Assembly: GCA_946480055.1 (NCBI GenBank)
Contig: CAMLID010000027.1
Span: forward strand, 1-36,740
DNA: 36,740 nt
Origin: an uncultured Lysobacter sp.
GTDB lineage: Bacteria; Pseudomonadota; Gammaproteobacteria; Xanthomonadales; Xanthomonadaceae
Reading direction: 5' to 3'
Position numbers and translations under genes: made by a program. The notes beneath the pieces are model-generated. The model saw only the letters and a list, made by a program, of their open reading frames with translations, was not told the origin of the DNA and did not search any database. This document shows positions 19,012-26,042 of the stretch, piece after piece. Numbering within the stretch: the first letter of the stretch is position 1; every line of letters starts with the position of its first letter.

Positions 19012-19539
19012 TCAGGCCAGGCGTCGGCAACGGCGGTGCAGCCCCAGCGCATAACTCAAGTAATAGCCCAGCATCATGCCGCCGACTGCGAGCAGCCCGC
19101 CCTGGCGCGACAGCCATGCGCCGCGTGCCGCCTGTTCGCCCCACAGATGCAGCGCCTGCAGCAGCCCAAAGCCCAGGCGCGCGGCGACGATCGTGGTCAG
19201 GGCCAGCACCAGCCAGCGATTGGGTGTGTAGTACAACGCGCCCGCCTCGGGCTCGAAACGCGTCAGCGCCAAGCCGACCAGGCCCAGCAAAAGCCCCAGG
19301 GACACCCCGATCGCGGCGTAAACCGGTGCGTCGACAATCCAGTGCCCGGCGATCCAGGCACTGAAGAAGAACAGCAGCATCGATACGAAGCTCGCGAACA
19401 GATTGAGCGCGACCGTCCAGCCGATCGCCCGCCGCCGCGACTTGCCGTAGCGGTAGCGCTGGATCAGCGCCACCGGCAGCAGCAGGGCCCACAGCAGAAC
19501 CATGACCAGGACGAGCAGCGGGATCAGCAGCAGTTGCAT
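19012..19539 (-). CDS. Membrane protein with resemblance to CcdC/DUF1453
   Basis: 175 residues with about five membrane helices: 1-25, 40-65, 70-92, 105-130 and 145-168. Between the third and fourth helices the segment YTPNRWLVLALTTIVAARLGFG resembles the CcdC/DUF1453 family, but the similarity is short and I hold the assignment loosely. Function is unknown. The start is ATG 19539. A REP-like element separates it from the alcohol dehydrogenase gene upstream, so it is probably transcribed separately. Confidence 0.7.
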   Translation of the reverse strand: MQLLLIPLLVLVMVLLWALLLPVALIQRYRYGKSRRRAIGWTVALNLFASFVSMLLFFFSAWIAGHWIVDAPVYAAIGVSLGLLLGLVGLALTRFEPEAGALYYTPNRWLVLALTTIVAARLGFGLLQALHLWGEQAARGAWLSRQGGLLAVGGMMLGYYLSYALGLHRRCRRLA

Positions 19540-19593
19540 GCGACCAGCTTAGACGATGGTGCGCGCCGAGTGGGCCGGGCTGCAGCCACTGCA

Positions 19594-19670
19594 CTGTGGG
19601 AGCGGCGTAAGCCGCGACCGAGCCCCGCCGGCCGACGAAACCCCGATCGCGGCTTACGCCGCTCCCACAG
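19594..19670. repeat. REP-like element, long perfect inverted repeat
   Basis: Two perfectly complementary 24-bp arms (19594-19617 and 19647-19670, beginning CTGTGGGAGCGG) flank a 29-base centre. It lies between two genes read leftwards. The arm sequence is of a type commonly dispersed between genes in Xanthomonads. A related element is at 30123-30194. It could form a transcript-stabilising or terminating stem. Confidence 0.8.
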
Positions 19671-19701
19671 GAAGCATCTCGCCGACGGCCGGCACGTCCG
19701 A

Positions 19702-20757
19702 TCAGGCCGCCTTTTCGAGACTGGCGATATCGATCACGAAGCGATAGCGCACGTCGCCCTTGATCATGCGCTCGTAGGCCTCGTTGATCTGGGCGATATC
19801 GATCAGCTCGATGTCCGAGGCCACGCCGTGCTCGGCGCAGAAATCCAGCATCTCCTGGGTCTCGGCGATGCCGCCGATCATCGATCCGGCAAGCCGGCGG
19901 CGCTTGGAGATCAGCACTCCCGCGGCGACCGGCGCCGGCGTTTCCGGGATGCCCAGCAGGACCATGGTGCCATCGACCTTGAGCAAGGACAGGTAGGCGT
20001 TGTAGTCGTGCTCGCCGGACACCGAGTCGATGATGAAGTCGAATGAGCGCGCCAGTTGCTTGAACACCGAGGGGTCGCGGGTCGCGGCAAAGTCCTGCGC
20101 GCCCAGGGCCAGCGCGGCCTCGCGCTTGGATTCGGAAGTGCTCAGCACGGTGACCTGCGCGCCCATCGCCACGGCCAGCTTGACCGCCATATGGCCCAGG
20201 CCGCCCAGCCCGACCACGCCGACGCGGTCGCCGGACTTGAGCCCGTAATGCTTGAGCGGCGAATAGGTGGTGATACCCGCGCACAGCAGCGGCGCGGCGC
20301 GGTCCAGCGGGATCGACTCGGGGATGCGCAGCACGTAGGCCTGGTCGACCGTGATCCGGGTCGAGTAGCCGCCGTAGGTCGGCACGCCGCTGGCGCGTTC
20401 GCGCGAGTTGTAGGTGCCGGTCATGCCCTGGTCGCAGTACTGCTCCAGGCCGTCGCGGCATTGCGGGCATTCGCGGCAGGAATCGACGAAGCAGCCCACC
20501 CCGACCGCATCGCCGGGCTGGAACCCGCCGACGTTGGTGCCGACCTGGGCGACCCGGCCGACGATCTCGTGGCCCGGCACCATCGGGAAGATCGATCCGC
20601 CCCATTCATCGCGCGCCTGGTGGATGTCGGAATGACAGACCCCGCAATAGAGGATATCGATCAGCACCTCGTCCGGGCCGGGTTCGCGGCGCTCGATCGA
20701 ATGCGGGGCCAGCGGCGACTGGGCGCTGGCGGCGGCGTAGGCAGCGGTCTTGAGCAT
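19702..20757 (-). CDS. yahK: Zinc NAD(P)-dependent alcohol dehydrogenase (YahK/CAD type)
   Basis: 351 residues. It follows the cinnamyl-alcohol-dehydrogenase subgroup closely: catalytic zinc ligands in CGVCHSD and PGHE, the structural zinc Cys cluster CRECPQC...C, the coenzyme site GVVGLGGLGHMAVKLA, and the C-terminal SMIGGIAETQEMLDF and YRFVIDIA segments also seen in E. coli YahK. It reduces a broad range of aldehydes, usually with NADPH. No ribosome-binding site was checked in detail; ATG 20757 gives the normal length. It is divergent from yajQ with 144 bp between. Confidence 0.93.
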   Translation of the reverse strand: MLKTAAYAAASAQSPLAPHSIERREPGPDEVLIDILYCGVCHSDIHQARDEWGGSIFPMVPGHEIVGRVAQVGTNVGGFQPGDAVGVGCFVDSCRECPQCRDGLEQYCDQGMTGTYNSRERASGVPTYGGYSTRITVDQAYVLRIPESIPLDRAAPLLCAGITTYSPLKHYGLKSGDRVGVVGLGGLGHMAVKLAVAMGAQVTVLSTSESKREAALALGAQDFAATRDPSVFKQLARSFDFIIDSVSGEHDYNAYLSLLKVDGTMVLLGIPETPAPVAAGVLISKRRRLAGSMIGGIAETQEMLDFCAEHGVASDIELIDIAQINEAYERMIKGDVRYRFVIDIASLEKAA

Positions 20758-20901
20758 GCGCGGATCCGGGGCGAGGGAAGACCGGCAGTCTAGCCGCGCC
20801 TGGCCGCCCCGGCGTCAACGCGCACGCAACGTTGCGTGCTGCGGCCGCGCGCCTGCGTTACCCTTTGCGTCCCCACCCGCTGCACCGATCCGGATACCGC
20901 C

Positions 20902-21384
20902 ATGCCCTCCTTCGACGTCGTCTCCGAAGTCGACACCCACGAACTCACCAATGCCGTCGACCAGGCCAATCGCGAGCTGACCATGCGCTTCGATTTCAAG
21001 GGCGTGGAGGCCAAGTTCGAGCTCGACGACAAATTTATCAACCAGTCCGCGCCCAGCGAGTTCCAGCTCAAGCAGATGCAGGACATCCTGCGCGCGCGCC
21101 TGATCGCGCGCGGCATCGATGGACGCTGCCTGGAGTTCGGCGACATCGAGACCAATCTGGCCGGTGCGCGCCAGAAGATCACCGTGCAGCAGGGCATCGA
21201 GCAGAAGCTGGCCAAGAAGATCGTCGCCGCGATCAAGGACGCCAAGCTCAAGGTGGAGGCCCAGATCAACGGCGACAAGCTGCGCATCAACGGCAAGAAG
21301 CGCGACGACCTGCAGACCGCGATCGCCCTGCTCAAGGCCGGCGATTTCGAGCGCCCCTTGCAGTTCGAAAACTTCCGCGACTGA
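20902..21384 (+). CDS. yajQ: YajQ-family nucleotide-binding protein
   Basis: 160 residues, the standard length. It begins MPSFDVVSEVDTHELTNAVDQ and ends FENFRD, with two ferredoxin-like domains. In Xanthomonas a YajQ protein binds cyclic di-GMP and controls virulence genes together with a LysR-type regulator; whether this copy does so is inferred from the family. It is separated from the following DUF1415 gene by 9 bp, indicating an operon. Confidence 0.95.
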   Translation: MPSFDVVSEVDTHELTNAVDQANRELTMRFDFKGVEAKFELDDKFINQSAPSEFQLKQMQDILRARLIARGIDGRCLEFGDIETNLAGARQKITVQQGIEQKLAKKIVAAIKDAKLKVEAQINGDKLRINGKKRDDLQTAIALLKAGDFERPLQFENFRD

Positions 21385-21393
21385 GCCCCCTCC

Positions 21394-21936
21394 ATGAGCA
21401 GCGAAGCCGAACCGATCGTCGCCACCCGCCGCTGGCTGGAGCGCGCGGTGATCGGGCTCAACCTGTGCCCGTTCGCCAAGGCCGTGGTGGCCAAGGACCA
21501 GGTCCGCTACGTGCTCAGCGCCGCGACCACGCCCGATGCGCTGCTGGAGGAACTGGCCTACGAGCTGGTCCGCCTGCAGCAGACCGAGCCCGAGCAGGTC
21601 GACACCACCTTGTTGATCCATCCGCAGGTGCTGACCGACTTCCTCGACTACAACGATTTCCTCGACACCGCCGACGCCGCGGTCGAGGCGCTGGAACTGG
21701 ACGGCGAAATCCAGGTCGCCAGCTTCCATCCCGACTACCAGTTCGCCGACACCGACTACGACGATGTCGGCAACTGCAGCAACCGTTCGCCCTACCCGAT
21801 GCTGCACCTGCTGCGCGAAGCCAGCGTCGAGCGCGCGGTTGCGGCGTTCCCGGACCCGGACGTGATCGTGGAACGCAATCTGGAAACGCTGGAGAAGCTG
21901 GGCATCGAAGGTTGGCGCAAGCTGCTGGCGCCTTGA
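21394..21936 (+). CDS. DUF1415 protein
   Basis: 180 residues of the DUF1415 family, recognised by TRRWLERAVIGLNLCPFAK at the N-terminus, the DTTLLIHPQVLTDFLDYNDFLD segment, the FHPDYQFADTDYDDVGNCSNRSPYPMLHLLREASVERA block, and the C-terminal GIEGW. The conserved Cys, His and Asn residues suggest an enzyme or ligand-binding protein, but no activity is known. It is co-transcribed with yajQ (9-bp gap). The start is ATG 21394. Confidence 0.9.
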   Translation: MSSEAEPIVATRRWLERAVIGLNLCPFAKAVVAKDQVRYVLSAATTPDALLEELAYELVRLQQTEPEQVDTTLLIHPQVLTDFLDYNDFLDTADAAVEALELDGEIQVASFHPDYQFADTDYDDVGNCSNRSPYPMLHLLREASVERAVAAFPDPDVIVERNLETLEKLGIEGWRKLLAP

Positions 21937-21996
21937 AACAGAAAAGGCTTTACCGAGGCTGCGCGCCTCACCGGCACCCACAGGAATACCTTGAGT

Positions 21997-22018
21997 TCCC
22001 CTCTTGAGATGTAGGGGA
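21997..22018. terminator. Weak stem-loop between convergent genes
   Basis: A 6-bp stem TCCCCT (21997-22002) with AGGGGA (22013-22018) has a 10-base loop. It lies between the DUF1415 and HAD genes. No T-run follows, so termination is only likely. Confidence 0.35.
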
Positions 22019-22051
22019 GATTCGCTTTATCGGGCTTGCCGCGACGCGACC

Positions 22052-22768
22052 TTACTGAGCCGCCAGCGCCTCATCGCGCAACCACGGCACCAACAGGGCA
22101 TGGGCCTCGTCCATGTTCGCGACGATGCGATGTCCCAGCGCGCGCACCTCGTCGCTGGGCGCGACCAGGTCCGGGATATGGATCGGCGTCATACCGGCGG
22201 CCAGCGCCGAGCGCACGCCGGCCGGCGAATCCTCCAGCACCACGCAACGCTCGGCGCTCAGGCCCAGGCGCTGCGCGGCGAGGCGGTAGATGTCCGGCGC
22301 CGGCTTGGGGTGCGCGACCTCGTCGCCGCCGACCACCAGTGCGAAATGGGCGAGCAGACCCGCGCGCTCCAGCTTGTACAGCGCGCGCGGTCGGCGCGTG
22401 GAGGTTACGACCGCGGTCACCATCCCATGCGCGGCCAGGCGCTCCAACAAGGCGATCAGCCCCGCCTTCAAGGGCAGGCCGGCATCGACTCGTACGTCGT
22501 ACAGCGCCTGCATCGTGTGCAGCAAGGCCTGCACCTGCTCCTCATCCAGACGCGTGCGCAGCAGGTCGTGGCAGGCGCTGTCGTGCAGGCCGACCATCGA
22601 CAGCCACAGGCCGTCCTCCAAGGGCAGCGCCAGGTCGTGCGCGGCCTGGCGCCAGCACTCCAGCAGGGCCGCTTCGCTCTCGATCATGGTGCCGTCCATG
22701 TCGAACAGCACGGCGGCGGGTTCGAATTCGAGCGCGGCGGCGGCGTGGTTGGAAGCTTCGATCGACAT
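22052..22768 (-). CDS. HAD-family phosphatase (beta-phosphoglucomutase type)
   Basis: 238 residues. The four HAD motifs are in order: nucleophile Asp23 and acid Asp25 in FDMDGT, Thr/Ser in VVTSTRRP, Lys in HPKPAPDIY, and the acidic motif VVLEDSPAG. The helical cap with LHDSACHDLLR between motifs I and II is of the beta-phosphoglucomutase class, so the substrate is likely a small phosphorylated sugar or related compound. ATG 22768 is chosen; a GTG at 22819 would add 17 residues that do not resemble the family. Confidence 0.88.
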   Translation of the reverse strand: MSIEASNHAAAALEFEPAAVLFDMDGTMIESEAALLECWRQAAHDLALPLEDGLWLSMVGLHDSACHDLLRTRLDEEQVQALLHTMQALYDVRVDAGLPLKAGLIALLERLAAHGMVTAVVTSTRRPRALYKLERAGLLAHFALVVGGDEVAHPKPAPDIYRLAAQRLGLSAERCVVLEDSPAGVRSALAAGMTPIHIPDLVAPSDEVRALGHRIVANMDEAHALLVPWLRDEALAAQ

Positions 22769-22846
22769 CGGTACGGAACTCGCTGAGGTTACGAGGACAA
22801 TGGCGATCGCGCGCGGCACGACCGACGGCGAACGCGGCGGGCGCGC

Positions 22847-23548
22847 TCAGCCGGCAAACAGACGCTCCAGGTCGGCGGCATCGAGCGCGCGCCAATGGCC
22901 GGACGGCAGATCGTCCAGGCCCAGCCCGCCGATGCGACTGCGGTGCAGCGCTTCGACGTGGTTGCCGACCGCGGCGAACATGCGCCGCACCTGGTGATAG
23001 CGGCCTTCGGTCAGGATCAGACGCGCCTGGCGCGGCGCCAGGGTTTGCATCGCGGCCGGCGCCAGCGGCGTCTTCTCCGACTCCAGCATCAGCGTGCCGC
23101 TGGCGAAGGTCGCCGCTTCGTCGCCGCGCAAGTCGGAGGCCAGGCTCGCCTCGTACACCTTGGCCAGGTTGGCCTTGGGCGAAACGATCCGATGCAGCAA
23201 GCCGCCGTCGTCGGTCAGCAGCAGCAGGCCGCTGGTGTCGCGATCGAGCCGGCCGACCGTGGACAGCAGCGGCGAGCGCAGACGGAAGCGCGGCGGCAGC
23301 AGGTCGTAGACGATGCGACCGGGATCCTTGGTGGAACAGGTATAGCCGGTCGGCTTGTGCAGCATCAGCACCAGGCCCGCCGGCGGATCCAGCGGCTTGC
23401 CGTCGATGTGGACGCGCTCGTGGCCGACCTGATCGTCGGCGTACAACACTTCGCCCTCGGGATCGGTGATGCGGCCTTCGCGGAACATCGTCGCCACGTC
23501 CTTGCGGCTGCCGTAACCGAGGTTGGCGATCAGCTTGATCAGTTTCAT
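22847..23548 (-). CDS. rsuA: 16S rRNA pseudouridine synthase RsuA-like
   Basis: 233 residues. An N-terminal S4-like RNA-binding domain (KLIANLGYGSRKDV) is followed by the RsuA/RluB/E/F catalytic domain, with the catalytic Asp102 in GRLDRDTSGLLLLT and the C-terminal GRYHQVRRMFAAVGNHVEALHR segment. It makes pseudouridine in ribosomal RNA; RsuA targets U516 of 16S rRNA, but RluE or RluF specificity cannot be excluded. ATG 23548 overlaps the stop of the methyltransferase gene (ATGA). Confidence 0.85.
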   Translation of the reverse strand: MKLIKLIANLGYGSRKDVATMFREGRITDPEGEVLYADDQVGHERVHIDGKPLDPPAGLVLMLHKPTGYTCSTKDPGRIVYDLLPPRFRLRSPLLSTVGRLDRDTSGLLLLTDDGGLLHRIVSPKANLAKVYEASLASDLRGDEAATFASGTLMLESEKTPLAPAAMQTLAPRQARLILTEGRYHQVRRMFAAVGNHVEALHRSRIGGLGLDDLPSGHWRALDAADLERLFAG

Positions 23549-24663
23549 GCGCGTCCCGGCCGGGTTCGTGCCGGTGCGGCGGGCTTGGCCGGCGCGGCAT
23601 GCTTGGTCGCTTCGACGATCTTGAACCCGCCCTGTTGGGCGACCGTGCGCACGCTGCCGAAGCCGGCGTCGAGCGCGACTTCGTAAGGCAGGTGACGGTT
23701 GGCGACCAGCCACAGGCGGCCGCCGGGGTTCAGCGCCTGCGCGGCGACTTCGATGAAGCGGCGGCCGATGTCCGGCCGCTCGGCGCGGCCCTGACCGTGG
23801 AACGGAGGATTGCTGACGATCACGTCGTAGCGCTGGCTGAGCCCGACGGTCACGTCCTGCCAGTGGTAGCCGATCGCGACCTGCGCAGCCGAGGCCGGCA
23901 AACGCTCGGCCGCGAGATTCGCCCGCGCCAGTTCCAACGCGCGCGCTTCGGCTTCGTACAGGTCCAGCGCAACGATGCCGGGGCAACGCGCGAGCAGTTC
24001 TGCCGCCAGGTAGCCGTAGCCCGCGCCGAGATCGGCCGCGCGCCCGGTCAGATCCGCCGGCAGGTGCGCGGCCAACAGGGCCGAAGCCGGATCGATGCGG
24101 TCCCAGGCGAATACGCCGGGCCGGCTCAGGAAACGGCCACCGAGGATAGGGCGCACCGCATCCAGGCTCTGCCACTGCGCGGCCAGCTCGGCATCGGCCG
24201 GACCGTCCAGCGGCGCGGTCCAGAACACGCGGCATTTGTTCTTGGACAACTGCCCGACCGGTCCGGCGAGCTTGCCCAGATCGGCCTCGCCCGAGCGCGC
24301 GCCCTCGTCGTTGCTCAGGCAGGCGACCACACGCCCGCCCGGCGCGGTGCGCGCGATCGCGCGCGCCAGCAGAGCCCGCGCCTCGTCGCGCTGCCGCGGC
24401 GGCAGCACCAGTACCAGCGGATAGCGACGCGCGCCGTCGTCTTCGTCCAGGTTCAGGCCGGAGCGCTGCAGCGCCTCGACCTCGGGCTTGAAGCTCTGCT
24501 CGCAGACCAGACCCGGGCGCGGCTGCGCGTGCAGCGGCCAGCCGTCGCGCGCGCGCAGGAACAGGGCGCCGCCTTGCGCCGGCCAGCTCAACCGGCCATC
24601 GGCGAACGGCAGGAACAGGGTTTCGAGCGCGTTATCGGGTGCGTCAGCGCGCACAGAAATCAC
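23545..24663 (-). CDS. rsmC: rRNA guanine-N2 methyltransferase RsmC-like
   Basis: 372 residues. The N-terminal half is a divergent, non-catalytic methyltransferase-like domain. The C-terminal half has the SAM-binding motif DLGAGYGYLA (211-220) and the catalytic NPPF (285-288), followed by GGRLWLVANRHLPYE, as in RsmC (16S G1207) and RlmG. It overlaps rsuA by 4 bp, consistent with a two-gene rRNA-modification operon. The start is uncertain: GTG 24663 or GTG 24654, neither with a clear ribosome-binding site. The C-terminal 20 residues are Pro/Ala/Arg-rich. Confidence 0.85.
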   Translation of the reverse strand: MISVRADAPDNALETLFLPFADGRLSWPAQGGALFLRARDGWPLHAQPRPGLVCEQSFKPEVEALQRSGLNLDEDDGARRYPLVLVLPPRQRDEARALLARAIARTAPGGRVVACLSNDEGARSGEADLGKLAGPVGQLSKNKCRVFWTAPLDGPADAELAAQWQSLDAVRPILGGRFLSRPGVFAWDRIDPASALLAAHLPADLTGRAADLGAGYGYLAAELLARCPGIVALDLYEAEARALELARANLAAERLPASAAQVAIGYHWQDVTVGLSQRYDVIVSNPPFHGQGRAERPDIGRRFIEVAAQALNPGGRLWLVANRHLPYEVALDAGFGSVRTVAQQGGFKIVEATKHAAPAKPAAPARTRPGRA

Positions 24664-24940
24664 ACAGATCTATGGTCATGCCGATGCTTTCGCAGAACTT
24701 GGAATAGATATAATTCTACCTCACAAACAAACACTATTTCCCCGGTAAAAACAGTGGAATAGAGCCATTATTTCCGAGCGAGGCACGCTACTTGCGCCGT
24801 CTCACGGAAAGTCTCTTCTATCGCGATTGACGACTTCCGCATCCGGGTGATATTCGAATTACGATCGATTTCTGCATACCTCGCAAAACACGAAGGCCCC
24901 GCAGAGGTCGAAATTCCGCCGGAGCGGTAACCGACATCCC
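24664..24940. other. AT-richer intergenic region with consensus -10
   Basis: About 280 bp without a gene, visibly richer in A and T than the surroundings. It contains a perfect TATAAT at 24709-24714 on the plus strand; a convincing -35 is not seen (GCTTTC at the right spacing). It separates rsmC from the broken exported-protein gene and should hold the promoters of both. Confidence 0.45.
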
Positions 24941-25618
24941 ATGACCAGAAAAATCACAGCCCTTCTAGCGTTTGTGATGGCCTCGTCGGCGATCACATTC
25001 CTGTATCCCAGCAGAAACACCACCGATGCCCCATATCCGTAGTCCGCGAAAACCGTGGCAGGCAACGATCCCGGGGCAGGCTCTGAACATTCTGCGAACC
25101 TCATTCAGCCTCGAAATCTATCGGAACGCGAGGTAGAAACATCCGACACCCTCAATCAGGCAACTGACGCTGCACCTGGAAGTAGCCCTCAAGCGAAAGC
25201 GCGAACGTACCTGTTCGAAGGGGGAGCGTTGAACGCCGAACGCGTTGAAAAGCTTTCGAACGACGAAACCTTCGACCTGCTCTATAGCGACCTCGTCCGG
25301 TCGTCAGATTCCGAACACCTTGAGCTGGGGCGACAGTATTCGTCGCAATTGGCCGAAGCGCTTTCAAAGTCCAGTCAGAATCAGCAGTTGGAACGACTCG
25401 CATGCGCCTCGCAAGTGTGCCTTGGCGAGGTGCGCAGCGCCTCACCAGATGCATCCGCCCTACTGATAGAACTGGCCGCTCTGTCCGAATCCGGGAAAAT
25501 GCCGATCGGCGCAATGTCGTTCGTGGAAACAGGATTCGATCGCCCGAATGCGGGGCGCATCAGAGTCGTCTTCTCAAACACCCTCAGAGCGGTGACAGCG
25601 CGACCGGTGCCTAGGTAG
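24941..25618 (+). pseudogene. Membrane-anchored or exported protein gene with in-frame amber stop
   Basis: ATG 24941 opens MTRKITALLAFVMASSAITF, a basic start and hydrophobic helix typical of a signal or anchor, then stops at TAG 25040-25042 after 33 codons. The same frame continues open from 25043 to the stop at 25616-25618; its first usable start (GTG 25055) has no ribosome-binding site and lacks the export signal. The frame is thus kept across a single nonsense codon, so a 226-codon gene was probably inactivated recently, unless the base is a sequencing error. The downstream part has a helix-rich body with two Cys (LACASQVCLG). I do not recognise the family. Codon use is less GC-biased than neighbours. 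Confidence 0.55.
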
Positions 25619-25730
25619 GCATGCTGAACGAATCCTGCGGTGAAGCCGCGGCTACGCCAGGGCACGGGATTTCATGCCGCCGCAACACCATCGGCGCCAT
25701 GCTGGGCTAAAACCTTGAGGAATCACGCGC

Positions 25731-25988
25731 ATGCGAGCCCTTTTCATCGGTGGCACCGTCGACAACAGCGAACTGGATCTGGACGGCGCGCAACCGCCGC
25801 GCCATTACCCCGAAAACACCGGCAGCGGCCATCCGCGCTACCGCCTGCACCACACCGGCCTGCGCGACGGTACGGTCGCCTACGCGGTCTATGCCCCGCC
25901 CGAGCTGGCGGACGAGGAAGTCGAACGCGTGGCCGAAGAACGCGGCTACGCGCGCCGGTTCCAGGCCGAAGCGCAATTGAGCGGTTGA
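25731..25988 (+). CDS. Small conserved-looking protein of unknown function
   Basis: 85 residues with no signal sequence or membrane helix. It begins MRALFIGGTVDNSELDLDG and ends with an acidic helix (PPELADEEVERVAEERGYA). It resembles small phage- or accessory-type proteins but I cannot name a family. GAGG is 10 bases upstream of ATG 25731. It lies between the broken gene and the convergent ABC transporter. Codon use looks like that of ordinary genes here, which supports it being real. Confidence 0.6.
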   Translation: MRALFIGGTVDNSELDLDGAQPPRHYPENTGSGHPRYRLHHTGLRDGTVAYAVYAPPELADEEVERVAEERGYARRFQAEAQLSG

Positions 25989-26042
25989 ACGCCGCTTACG
26001 CCCGCGCGCCACCGATGCGTCGCAGGCGTGAGAGAACCGCCG

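Noticed and set aside
24859..25104. 81-codon minus-strand frame over the broken gene's 5' end
   Set aside because: It lies opposite the signal-peptide region, has no ribosome-binding site and no family resemblance.
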